Assembly (NCBI RefSeq): GCF_001940225.2
Contig: NZ_CP135164.1
Location: 2,046,001-2,110,000, forward strand
Reading direction: 5' to 3'
DNA: 64,000 bases
DNA from: Roseburia sp. 499
Lineage (GTDB): Bacteria; Bacillota; Clostridia; Lachnospirales; Lachnospiraceae
A program made the translations under genes and the position numbers. Under the pieces are notes generated by a model. That model saw nothing but the letters and a program-made list of their open reading frames with translations, was not told the origin of the DNA and searched no databases. Positions 15,913-23,901 of this stretch are shown here, one piece after another. Numbering within the stretch: position 1 is the stretch's first letter; each line of letters opens with the position of its first letter.

Positions 15913-16062
15913 CTCGGAGAACACACACCCAAGGTCAAGCAGTCCGTCTTTTCCAGCCATTGTAAGAGTGTTATTTCTCAAGTCTGGAATTCGATTTTCT
16001 GTTGTCATTCTTGTGGCAATTCCCATACTCTTTGAAGTAATACCATCAAAAGTAAATCCCAC
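15906..16062 (-). pseudogene. N-terminal fragment of a phage distal tail protein (Dit)
   Basis: The fragment reads MGFTFDGITSKSMGIATR followed by a segment ending DLGCVFSERV, the recognisable N-terminus of siphophage distal tail proteins, which join the tail tube to the baseplate. After about 50 codons the reading crosses into the truncated recombinase. It starts 15 bp after the tape measure stop, the normal phage gene order. Confidence 0.8.
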
Positions 16063-16076
16063 TGTCTCATCCTCCT

Positions 16077-17005
16077 TTAAGTAAATCCGTTAGCGCGTCT
16101 ACCTTGCTGTAGCTGTCTGTATAGCTGTTGCGATATCTTTTTAATGTCATCATCATTTCGTACTGTCATTTCCTTAATTTCAATCAAAGGACCCGCAACA
16201 GAACCTGTATCAGATGAACTTGAAGTGCTACTTCTTTCGATAGCAAAATCAGATGGATTTACACTAGCCACAGGACTAATAATCATATCTGATGCAACAC
16301 CCTCTACCGCTTTGGCAACAACGGCCTTACTCTTATTGATGCCTTTTGCTAGTCCATCCATAAAGTCTGGCATCCATGACTCGTAATCGGTAAGTGGTCC
16401 CTCGTCTGGCACAGAGAAGTGAAGGAAAGATTTAATCTTATCTGCCACTCCTTTTACAGCATTTCCTACTGCACTCATGCACGATTTAATACCATTTACG
16501 ATTCCCATAATCATATCCTTACCCCACTGCAAAGCCTGTGAAGGAAGTGATGTGATAAATTTAATTGCTGTCTGAAATCCTGACTTTATAGCTGATGCAA
16601 TATTTCCAACGGTACTCTTAATTGCAGACAGCATATTGTTAAACACATTACCTACTGTGGACTTGATACCATTAACAATCGATGTGATTGTAGATTTGAT
16701 TCCATTCCAAAGATTTGAGATGGTATTTTTTATGGTATTCATCACAGTTGTGATAACCGTGCTAATTGCATTCCATACCGTAGTAATTACAGTTTTTATT
16801 GCGTTAATTACTGTGGTAACAGCTGTCTTTATGGCATTCCATATCGTAGAAAAAGTATTAGAAATCGCAGTAAGCGTAGTCGTAAAGAAAGTAGATATTG
16901 CTGTCCATACTGTAGTAACGCCCGTCTTTATAGCCTCCCACGCAGCGGATATCGCACCTTTTATCTTCTCCAACACGCCATCAATAAAATTCCTAAAACC
17001 TTCGC
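16077..17005 (-). pseudogene. C-terminal part of a phage tape measure protein
   Basis: About 300 codons remain of a tape measure protein, which sets tail length and normally has 700-1500 residues. Most of it is a run of degenerate 11-residue-type repeats of the WNAIKTAVTTVINAIKT kind (about 1-140), then the conserved FSVPDEGPLTDYESWMPDF segment and a polar C-terminus. The frame is open upstream to about 17,000, where it meets an out-of-frame connector gene. The N-terminal half and the genes between are deleted. Confidence 0.82.
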
Positions 17006-17287
17006 AATTGTCATACTGTGCTTTTGTCCATTAAAAATAATAATGTCATCCTCTGCAAACTCAATGTCCTTTGGTCTGCTGTTCCTACTGTCATAGAAAA
17101 GTGTGGCTGCAAGCTGAACCTCTGCATTATTCTTATCCCTTACCACCTTACCGGATGGCTCCATGCGTACATGAGTAATCTTCTGTTCATCTTTCAATGT
17201 CTCGGCTCCCCAGCGGTCATCATCGATTTTTGCATGAGTGACCGTATGAATGAGGAGTTTTTTAGGTATTGCCTTAATAACAGCCAC
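16961..17287 (-). pseudogene. Phage minor capsid/head-completion protein, 3' end replaced
   Basis: I start at GTG 17,287, overlapping the upstream connector gene. The protein reads VAVIKAIPKKLLIHTVTHAK and continues to GQKHSMTIAKV, matching small head-completion (minor capsid) proteins of Firmicutes siphophages. After about residue 94 the frame runs into the tape measure gene out of frame and stops within 15 codons. The deletion removed its own last residues plus the tail completion and major tail genes. Confidence 0.7.
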
Positions 17288-17663
17288 CCCCTCGATAAAG
17301 GAATCCTGTAGGGGCAAGCAGGCGCATAGCACGCGGAGCATACATAGACTGTTGTGTACTTTCACTGGTACCAGATGCCTTGGTATAATTAAACTTACCA
17401 AGACTAGCACTCTGTAAGTCATTTCCATTGTCCATATCACTTCCACCATTAGCATTCAAATACTCTATCTGGGCGCACACTGCTTTTTTTACTCTTTCCT
17501 GCACTTCTTCCGGCATGGCTAATATCGTTACCGATGTCACCCGATACATGGTCATTTCTTCCACAATCTCTGATGCCCTTTCAGAAAGAGATGGGAAGTC
17601 GGCATCATCTACCGGCTCCCCGTGGAATGTATTCTTATAATAATCATCTGTCACATAAGACAT
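17274..17663 (-). CDS. Phage head-tail connector protein
   Basis: The 129-residue protein follows the major capsid gene and precedes the head-completion gene, the usual place for the connector (gp6/gp15-like) that links portal and tail. Its pattern, an N-terminal MSYVTDDYYKNTFHGEPV, a central helix AVCAQIEYLNANGG and a C-terminal ending in GLLYRGGGC-like residues, fits this group. AGGAG precedes the ATG. It appears intact, but its partners are broken. Confidence 0.72.
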   Translation of the reverse strand: MSYVTDDYYKNTFHGEPVDDADFPSLSERASEIVEEMTMYRVTSVTILAMPEEVQERVKKAVCAQIEYLNANGGSDMDNGNDLQSASLGKFNYTKASGTSESTQQSMYAPRAMRLLAPTGFLYRGGGCY

Positions 17664-17675
17664 TTAACCATCTCC

Positions 17676-18569
17676 TTAGGACGCTGCAACCTCTGTACGC
17701 TTAATGTATACAGTCTGCGGCTTTGAAATCTTACGACCCCAAATCTTACGACCCTGTACAGCAGAAGCACCAATATAATTACCGGAACCAGACAAATCCT
17801 GAGAATGAACATCTACAGCCCATTCCTGCACACGGTGGCACCAGTTCGGATGACCTGCGATAAACTCAGTGGTAGTCTTTTTACCGGAAGTAATTTTCGT
17901 ATTTTCAAAAGCAAGGTTGTTTGATTCGAATACCGCAAATCCGGCTACGGAACCAACAGCACCCGCATTTTTCAATTCCTGAGATAAATCCCCCTGACGA
18001 ATAAAGTGGTCATCCATCATAAGGGTTGACACAAACTCAGGAGAAACAATCAACCATCTTCCATCCTTTGGCACGCCCTGTCTGCCAAGATAGGTCTTAG
18101 CGGCAAGAACTTCTTTATATGCTGTAGTATCTGTTGCTGCTGTTTTGGTTGTTGCAACATTTGTTCCAGAAGTCGTTTCCAGACAGTCAATAGAATCCTA
18201 ATCCATTGCAAGTGCCATAGAATATCCGGCTGAATCCAAACGGTCAGCAACAAGATTATCTGGAACAGATGCGGCATCGTATCCATCAATCAGTTCATTT
18301 ACTGCCTTGTCTCTGTCGATATTTAAATCCATGTAAGTAGTTGTACCAGTCTCAAGGTCTACACCCTTTGCTTTGTCATAATCTTTTACGGTTACTTCCG
18401 TATCTCTTACTGGAATTTTAACCTTGCCAGCTTTTGGGCTTCCTTCGTAGTTGGTATTAAAAATATAATTGTCTCTGGTAACAAGGGTCTGTCTTAATTT
18501 TGCATCTACAAGAGAAGACCATCTCTCCTGGTGTGCATGTGCAAATAACTGCAAATTCATTTTAAACAT
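17676..18569 (-). pseudogene. Phage major capsid protein with internal amber codon
   Basis: The frame runs 297 codons from MFKMNLQLFAHAHQERW to KRTEVAAS but is broken once by TAG at codon 124 (18,198-18,200). Both halves are in the same frame with no deletion between them, and both resemble phage major capsid proteins (NLQLFA start; PKDGRWLIVSPEF in the second half). The single stop would give a useless fragment in a host without amber suppression. It lies between the scaffold and connector genes, as in HK97-type head modules. Confidence 0.85.
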
Positions 18570-18583
18570 AAAATCATCCTTTC

Positions 18584-19195
18584 CTAATCAATCTTTATTC
18601 CGGGGTTCTTCCTTAAAAAGGCGTCTTCTACTCCAGAAGTTTTCTTTCCTTTGCCTTTCTGTCTTTCGCCCCATGCTTTTCTTGGTTCTTCTTCCTCTTC
18701 ATACGGGTCCTGCGCACCCTTTTTGAACTGAGGATATTTCTTTACTACTTTTTCAATAGCATCTTCCAAATCAAGGTCTTCATCAGTTGCCATATAAGAA
18801 CGTGCAAGAGCAGCTACATCATCCACTGCATCCTTTGCAACATCAGCCTCATAACATGCAACCTTTACTTCAAGCTGAGAAGCCTTGCTAATAGCCTCTT
18901 GCTTTTCCTTGTCCTCTTTTTTGCCATCGTCTCCGGGCTCTTCTTCACTACCCGTTTTCTTCTGTTGCTCTCTCTGCCATTTACGACGTTCTCTTGCGAT
19001 ACGCTTTTTAATGGCTTCGTCAACATCCTTTTGGGAAAACTTCTTTTCCTCTTCTCCGTCTTCGTCCGATTCATCATCGTCCTGGTCGTCACCTTCTCCG
19101 GAATCGTCTCCGTCTGCACCATCATCACCGCTATCTTCTGCAAATAACTGTAAATCAAGTGTCTGGTATTTCTTCTTCATGTTCATGTACTTCAT
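18584..19195 (-). CDS. Phage scaffolding protein (DUF4355-like)
   Basis: The 203-residue protein starts with a LDLQLFA-like leader, a very acidic Asp/Glu/Gly tract (about 20-50), then a charged coiled coil (about 50-150) and a basic C-terminus. This is the usual make-up of DUF4355 capsid scaffold proteins, which guide assembly of the major capsid protein. AGGAGG precedes the ATG. It sits directly before the major capsid gene and looks intact. Confidence 0.8.
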   Translation of the reverse strand: MKYMNMKKKYQTLDLQLFAEDSGDDGADGDDSGEGDDQDDDESDEDGEEEKKFSQKDVDEAIKKRIARERRKWQREQQKKTGSEEEPGDDGKKEDKEKQEAISKASQLEVKVACYEADVAKDAVDDVAALARSYMATDEDLDLEDAIEKVVKKYPQFKKGAQDPYEEEEEPRKAWGERQKGKGKKTSGVEDAFLRKNPGIKID

Positions 19196-19244
19196 AATCG
19201 TACCTCCTTAAATCTAATCCGCTTAACGCCCGTACGGCGCCATG

Positions 19245-19535
19245 CTATTTTATTTGCACGTATTCTCTGCCATAAGATTCCGAAATGGAATTTATGCCAA
19301 TAAAAAAAGAATCAACCAAGAGCTTTCCTCGCTCTGACAGATTCTTAAAATTTATATCAATATGCCCAGGCACCATCCGGTACTCAATGGAATCTCCTGT
19401 TAAATCCTTTAAGGATTCAATCAGATTCTGCGCTAGTACCGATACCGCGGCACACACGATATCTTTTCCCGGTTCTGCGTATTCTGCATGACCGTCTACT
19501 GTAATACAATTTTCTGTTACACTCACAACAATCAA
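19245..19535 (-). CDS. Prp-like cysteine protease of phage origin
   Basis: I start at TTG 19,535, 8 nt after GGAGG, giving 96 residues; the GTG at 19,544 lies inside the ribosome site. The protein shows the Prp motif GHAEYAEPGKDIVCAAVSVL with the catalytic His (about 19) and Cys (about 31). Prp processes ribosomal protein L27, and phage homologues cleave scaffold or capsid proteins. The place immediately before the scaffold gene supports a head maturation role. Confidence 0.82.
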   Translation of the reverse strand: MIVVSVTENCITVDGHAEYAEPGKDIVCAAVSVLAQNLIESLKDLTGDSIEYRMVPGHIDINFKNLSERGKLLVDSFFIGINSISESYGREYVQIK

Positions 19536-19564
19536 TGTAACCACCTCCTTAAAAATGTGTATAA

Positions 19565-19598
19565 AAATACCACTGAACTATTAAGACCAGTGGTATTT
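19565..19598 (-). terminator. Terminator after the 74-residue gene
   Basis: AAATACCACTG and CAGTGGTATTT form a perfect 11-bp stem and the minus strand continues with TTTA. It overlaps the stop codon of the gene ending at 19,597 and separates it from the Prp-like gene. Confidence 0.75.
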
Positions 19599-19821
19599 AA
19601 TCAATATTTAGTTCCTCAGAAATTTCATCAAGAGATTTCCCATTGTAGAACTTATCTTTCATCACATCTTCAATATTACTGTATGTTTTTACATTATCTC
19701 CATATCCAACCTCTATCTTATTTTGATTCCAAGGATTTATGCACGCATACTTTCCTGCATATTGAAATGTGACATCTTGTGTTAAAGATAAAATCAATTC
19801 CTTAAGTTCACTAGCTTTCAT
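19597..19821 (-). CDS. Small hypothetical protein after the minor capsid fusion
   Basis: The 74-residue protein is acidic and soluble, with MKASELKELILSLTQ at the start and the ending SLDEISEELNID. It overlaps the upstream gene by ATGA and is followed by its own terminator. The position directly after a minor capsid protein with a toxin-like C-terminal extension is the place where immunity genes are often found; I have no sequence motif to prove it. Confidence 0.6.
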   Translation of the reverse strand: MKASELKELILSLTQDVTFQYAGKYACINPWNQNKIEVGYGDNVKTYSNIEDVMKDKFYNGKSLDEISEELNID

Positions 19822-20816
19822 AAAATATCACTATTCTCCTTTCTTTCCTTTTCCGTCAAATCACGAGTAGTACGATTTACAATTTTCCCATTTTCCCATT
19901 CGTAATCATGTGCGTGTTCTCCGTTTTTACCATATGGGTGCTGTTTCGGGTTTACATGAGCCCCAGAGTGAATCTGTTGGCACATTCTACCTTCATTGTC
20001 ATAAAAGGTACGGTTAATCTGTGTCTGGTCAGCTTTCTTTTCTTCTGTTTCAATAATTGCATTCTTTTTATAGTTCTTGGGAATGGAAACATGACCTCGT
20101 GAATTCCAATGGTCAGTTACAATTACTGTCCCGTCTTCATTATATCTTACTTTTCCGTACTTCTCAACAAAATTATTTGCCGCGGTTGCTCTTGCGCTAA
20201 CACCTCTGTTAAATCCTACTACCTGTTCTCTGTCTCTCCGTCTATGCAAATCATCATGACCATTTACATATTGTTTTAGCCTTTCTTCTTTTGCTTTTAG
20301 CTTAACGGCAGCATCATCGAAAGCCTCACTGTCTCCAATTTCATCATAAAGCATGCACTCTCTTTTCTGATTCCTAACATCTCGTTCCAGCGCCCTCTGT
20401 ACCTGTGTTTCCTTGTACAACCTATCATTTTCTTCCATGTCATCCGCAGGGAAGTATCTCTGTATATTAACTCCAGGAACGAATGGCCACTTATGATGTC
20501 TGCAGTTAATGCCTAGGATTCCATCCGGTTTTCCATAGCTTGAAGAACTCCAAGGATAATAATTAATCTTCTTTCCATATAAATCCTCTGTTTCTCCGCT
20601 GGTATTATCCAAAGAGAATATTTTCCCTTCTTTGAGTAATGGTGTCATCTCTGTATTTACTTCTGCTGTAAGTAGCATATTTAAAGTCTTTCGGAAGTTT
20701 GCTTTTCTTCTTCTTGCTTCTCCAGATGCCTTCCCCCCCATCCTTGCCAGTTCACGTCGTTCTTCCGTTGTTCGACTATCAAAACCTTTCCCTTTTAAGT
20801 TATCCTCATTTGCCAC
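19818..20816 (-). pseudogene. Fusion of small terminase N-terminus to minor capsid C-terminus
   Basis: The 332-codon frame starts at GTG behind GGAAGG. Residues 1-55 (RMGGKASGEARRRKANFRKTL) resemble phage small terminase-type DNA-packaging proteins. From about residue 80, with YYPWSSSSYGKPDGILGIN and CRHHKWPFVPGV, it is the C-terminal part of a Phage_min_cap2-type minor capsid protein. The large terminase, portal and most of the minor capsid are missing between. Residues 225-332, rich in His, Asn and Tyr, form an extra C-terminal domain (VTDHWNSRGHVSIPKN ... HPYGKNGEHAHDYEW) of the kind seen in polymorphic toxins; its activity is unknown. The join is in frame. Confidence 0.72.
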
Positions 20817-21054
20817 AACACCACCTTCCTATCTGTTTGTTTATATATAAATTTTAATTAGTTCCTAACGGGAGGTACCGGACACCCTAAGTTTCATGCG
20901 CCCGGCTTTGTTTCCCCATACAAAAAGACACCATGCTTTTCAGCACAGTGCCTTTCGTAATAAAGGGGAGTCTATACGAAAAAATGTAAAGAGTAGTACG
21001 CCTTGTCTACCCAACTCGGCTTAATATCATATTACTATATTAAAAGCGGACAGT
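20817..21054. other. Spacer at the start of the phage module
   Basis: No gene is supported. It contains the terminator at 20,922-20,952 and the sequence before the truncated integrase. Upstream phage genes on the minus strand and the integrase N-terminus are missing at this point, so a deletion junction probably lies here. Confidence 0.5.
20922..20952 (-). terminator. Terminator of a lost phage gene
   Basis: On the minus strand GGCACTGTGCT and AGCATGGTGTC pair around GAAA and are followed by TTTTT. No gene ends just before it, so its gene has been deleted. Confidence 0.65.
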
Positions 21055-21966
21055 GTGGACATTATGGACAAAAACCTAATTTTTTTCAACATCCTGTCTA
21101 CGCTCTCTGCTGCGCTTGACTATGCAATAGAGCCGATGCAATATATACAGTACAATCCGTGTAGCCGAATACGTCTTCCACAGTTTGAAAAAATTGCAAA
21201 AGAGAGAACTGTTATCCGCCCGGAAGAATTTCAACGAATTATCACCAGATTTCCGGTAGGTAGTAATTTTTACATTCCACTTGTGATTGGATATTATACT
21301 GGATTGCGAATTAGTGAGACATTTGGGCTTACATGGGACAATATTGATTTTGAAAATAGTACGCTTACCGTAAATAAGCAAGTGATAAAGCGCAATTACG
21401 GTGTTGATGTCCGCCAAGTACTAAAACAAAAAGGGAAAAAGGAAGAAAAATCCGCTTGGTACTTCGGAACTCCAAAAACGAAAAGTTCCATTCGAACTAT
21501 TAAAATCGGAAATACATTATTCCAAGCACTGAAATCTGAGAAAATACGTCAACAGAAAAACCGGTTACGCTATGGGGAATATTATACAGAACACTATTTG
21601 TCACCAGAAACTGACGAAAAGGGCAACACAATCTACAGGATCATGCCGGGGGAACGTACACTTCGTTCTCCGCTTCAAAAAGTAGAAATGGTGTGTGTAC
21701 GAGAAAATGGGGAATACATAAGTACAGATTCTTTCAAATACTGCGCAAGAGTTATTCACAATGAATTAAAATTGAAATTTGACTACCACTCTCTCCGGCA
21801 CACGCACGCAACCATGTTGATAGAAAATGGTGCTAACCCTAAGGATGTTCAAGCAAGGCTGGGGCACTCCAACGTTAGTACTACCTTACAAACTTATACA
21901 CATGACACAGAGAAGATGCAGAAGGAGACAGTAGAAATATTCGAAAAAGCTGTCTCAATAATATAA
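21055..21966 (+). pseudogene. Phage tyrosine integrase lacking its N-terminus
   Basis: The 303 codons cover part of the core-binding domain (from about ILSTLSAALDYAIEP) and the whole catalytic domain: Arg in GLRISETFGL, HSLRHTHA, and the nucleophile Tyr in LQTYTHDT. Phage integrases of this type have about 380-400 residues with an arm-binding domain that is absent here. The GTG at 21,055 has no ribosome site. It ends about 80 bp before rlmD, at the end of the prophage remnant, as integrases usually do. Confidence 0.82.
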
Positions 21967-21969
21967 AAC

Positions 21970-21998
21970 TTGTCCACGGATTTTTTTACCGTGGACAA
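21970..21998 (+). terminator. Hairpin after the integrase
   Basis: TTGTCCACGG and CCGTGGACAA form a perfect 10-bp stem with an AT-rich loop of ATTTTTTTA. CGTGGACAA occurs again just downstream. It may be a terminator or part of an integrase binding region. Confidence 0.6.
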
Positions 21999-22045
21999 AT
22001 CGTGGACAAATTACCAAATTTAATATTTTGAAACATAAGTTTTCC

Positions 22046-23443
22046 CTATTTTTCAAGCGTTAGCAAGCAGACGGTTTCAATATTCGCCGTCGCCGGAAAC
22101 ATATCTACGCAACAAATCCGCTCTGCGCGATATCCTCTTGCCTGCAATACTTCCAAATCTCTTGCCAAACTGGTAGGCTTACAGGAAATATACACCAACC
22201 TGTCCACACCATAAGCAATAATCTTCTCCAATGCCTTCGGATGAATTCCATCTCTTGGTGGGTCTAACACAATAAAGTCCGGCTTTTCCTCAATTTCATC
22301 CAGAACCTTCAGTACATCTCCTGCTAAAAACTCGCAGTTATTTAAACCATTCAGTTCCGCATTTTCTCTTGCTGCTTCTACTGCCTCTTCTACAATCTCT
22401 ACACCAATGACCTTCTTTGCCACCGGAGCTAAAATTTGAGCAATAGTTCCTGTTCCGCTATACAGGTCATACACTGTTTTTCCATTGCCTGCATCCGCTA
22501 CATACTCGCGTGCAGTCTCATACAATACTTCCGCACCAAGAGAATTTGTCTGGAAAAAGGAAAATGGCGAGATTCGGAAACGAAGTCCCAAAAGTTCTTC
22601 ATAAAAATAATCCTGTCCGTACAATACTTCTGTTCCTTCATTGATAACAGCATCTGCTAAACTATCATTATGGGTATTAAGAATTCCCACTAGAGTTCCA
22701 TCCAATTCCAATGCTCCTAATTTCCCTACAAAACCTCTTAATAATTCCTGCTCTTCTTCTCCTGCTATCTGTGTGGTAGTTACCAAATCCACCAGTATCT
22801 CTCCTGTCTTTACTGCTTTACGCACCAGAAGATGACGCAGATATCCAATATGACGCATCTTGTGATAATAAGGCGTCTCTTTTTCCTGAAAATAGGATAA
22901 TACCGCAGACAAAATCTTAGAATAATCCTCATCTACAATCTTGCATCCCGTTACCGTCACAATATCGTGAAAGCTTCCTCTCTTATGCATTCCAAGAGAA
23001 AGGGGCCCATCCTTCACCATATCTCCAAAAGAAAATTCCATCTTATTTCGATAAGCCAACTGTCTTGGACTTCCCTTGATTCCTTCAAAAATTCCTTCAT
23101 TAATATCATAGTAAGGTGTACAGACTGGCTCTAACAACTCCTTTACCTGCTTTTCCTTCAGTTTTAACTGATTCTCATAATCCAGGCTTAAAAATGTACA
23201 GCCACCACAAATTCCAAAATGTTCGCATGGAGACTGTTCCATTTCCAATGGTGATTTTTCCAATACCTCTAACAGTCTGCCCTCGCCCTTCCCCTTTCTG
23301 ACCTTATTTACGGAAAAAGATATCTTTTGTCCGGGAATCACATTCTTTACTACAGCTGTCTTTCCTTCTTCTAAACGTACAATTCCCTTGTTTGGAAACG
23401 CTACCCTTTCTACAATTCCTTCGCAAATCTGTCCTTTTTTCAT
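22046..23443 (-). CDS. rlmD: 23S rRNA (uracil-5-)-methyltransferase RlmD/RlmCD
   Basis: The 465-residue enzyme makes 5-methyluridine in 23S rRNA using SAM. It has an N-terminal TRAM domain (about 1-60), the iron-sulfur ligands Cys73, Cys79 and Cys82 (CEHFGICGGC), a SAM site (VYDLYSGTGTIAQ) and the catalytic segment YISCKPTSLARDL. In Firmicutes one such enzyme often modifies both U747 and U1939. GGAGG precedes the ATG. Its last codons form the putative insertion target of the mobile element, yet the protein looks complete, so integration has preserved it. Confidence 0.93.
   Translation of the reverse strand: MKKGQICEGIVERVAFPNKGIVRLEEGKTAVVKNVIPGQKISFSVNKVRKGKGEGRLLEVLEKSPLEMEQSPCEHFGICGGCTFLSLDYENQLKLKEKQVKELLEPVCTPYYDINEGIFEGIKGSPRQLAYRNKMEFSFGDMVKDGPLSLGMHKRGSFHDIVTVTGCKIVDEDYSKILSAVLSYFQEKETPYYHKMRHIGYLRHLLVRKAVKTGEILVDLVTTTQIAGEEEQELLRGFVGKLGALELDGTLVGILNTHNDSLADAVINEGTEVLYGQDYFYEELLGLRFRISPFSFFQTNSLGAEVLYETAREYVADAGNGKTVYDLYSGTGTIAQILAPVAKKVIGVEIVEEAVEAARENAELNGLNNCEFLAGDVLKVLDEIEEKPDFIVLDPPRDGIHPKALEKIIAYGVDRLVYISCKPTSLARDLEVLQARGYRAERICCVDMFPATANIETVCLLTLEK
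22062..22080. other. Putative right attachment segment in the rlmD 3' end
   Basis: The segment encodes the ETVCLL end of RlmD and matches 457-475 at 16 of 19 positions. If both are attachment sites, rlmD got its present last codons from the element. Confidence 0.5.
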
Positions 23444-23495
23444 AGTTCCTCCAATTTTCTCTTGTTCCAGTTCTACATTCTACTCCCGTAGAAAA

Positions 23496-23524
23496 AGCTC
23501 CCGCATCAGCTAATACGGGAGCTT
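23496..23524 (-). terminator. Terminator between the small membrane protein and rlmD
   Basis: AAGCTCCCG and CGGGAGCTT form the stem and the minus strand continues TTTTTC. Confidence 0.8.
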
Positions 23525-23543
23525 CTTACTGGTCGTTCACTTT

Positions 23544-23798
23544 CTATTCTTCGGTTTCATCCTCATCATCAAAGAAATCGTCTTCAAAATCGTCGTCGAA
23601 GTCATCTTCGAAATCGTCTAAATAATCCGGTGTAAAGAAACGGTATACGCCGTATGCAATTGCTGCTACAGCAGCTACACCACCAATAATAGCAAATATC
23701 CAAAGTGTCTTAGACTTTTTTTCTTCCTTTTCTTTTTTGTGCAGTAAATCATTTAATTTCACTGTACTTATTATTTCGTCAATTTTTTCCTTATTCAT
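23544..23798 (-). CDS. Small membrane protein with acidic tail
   Basis: I start at 23,798 (MNKEKIDEII, 84 residues), where AGGAG lies 8 nt upstream. A charged N-terminal helix (1-30) is followed by one membrane segment (about 32-53, LWIFAIIGGVAAVAAIAYGVY) and a tail of almost only Asp, Glu and Phe (about 58-84). Such proteins are common in Lachnospiraceae, with no known function. It lies between pcrA and rlmD with its own terminator. Confidence 0.75.
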   Translation of the reverse strand: MNKEKIDEIISTVKLNDLLHKKEKEEKKSKTLWIFAIIGGVAAVAAIAYGVYRFFTPDYLDDFEDDFDDDFEDDFFDDEDETEE

Positions 23799-23901
23799 AA
23801 TTACCGCTCCTTTTCCATTTATATTTGTTGAAATTTTCAACATTTGAGTTATTTCTAGTATACCACATCTTTATAAGTTCGCATACCAATTTTTATAAAT
23901 T

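Noticed and set aside
18865..19158. Long alternative frames in the scaffold gene region
   Set aside because: They arise from the low-complexity acidic and lysine-rich codons of the scaffold gene read in other frames.
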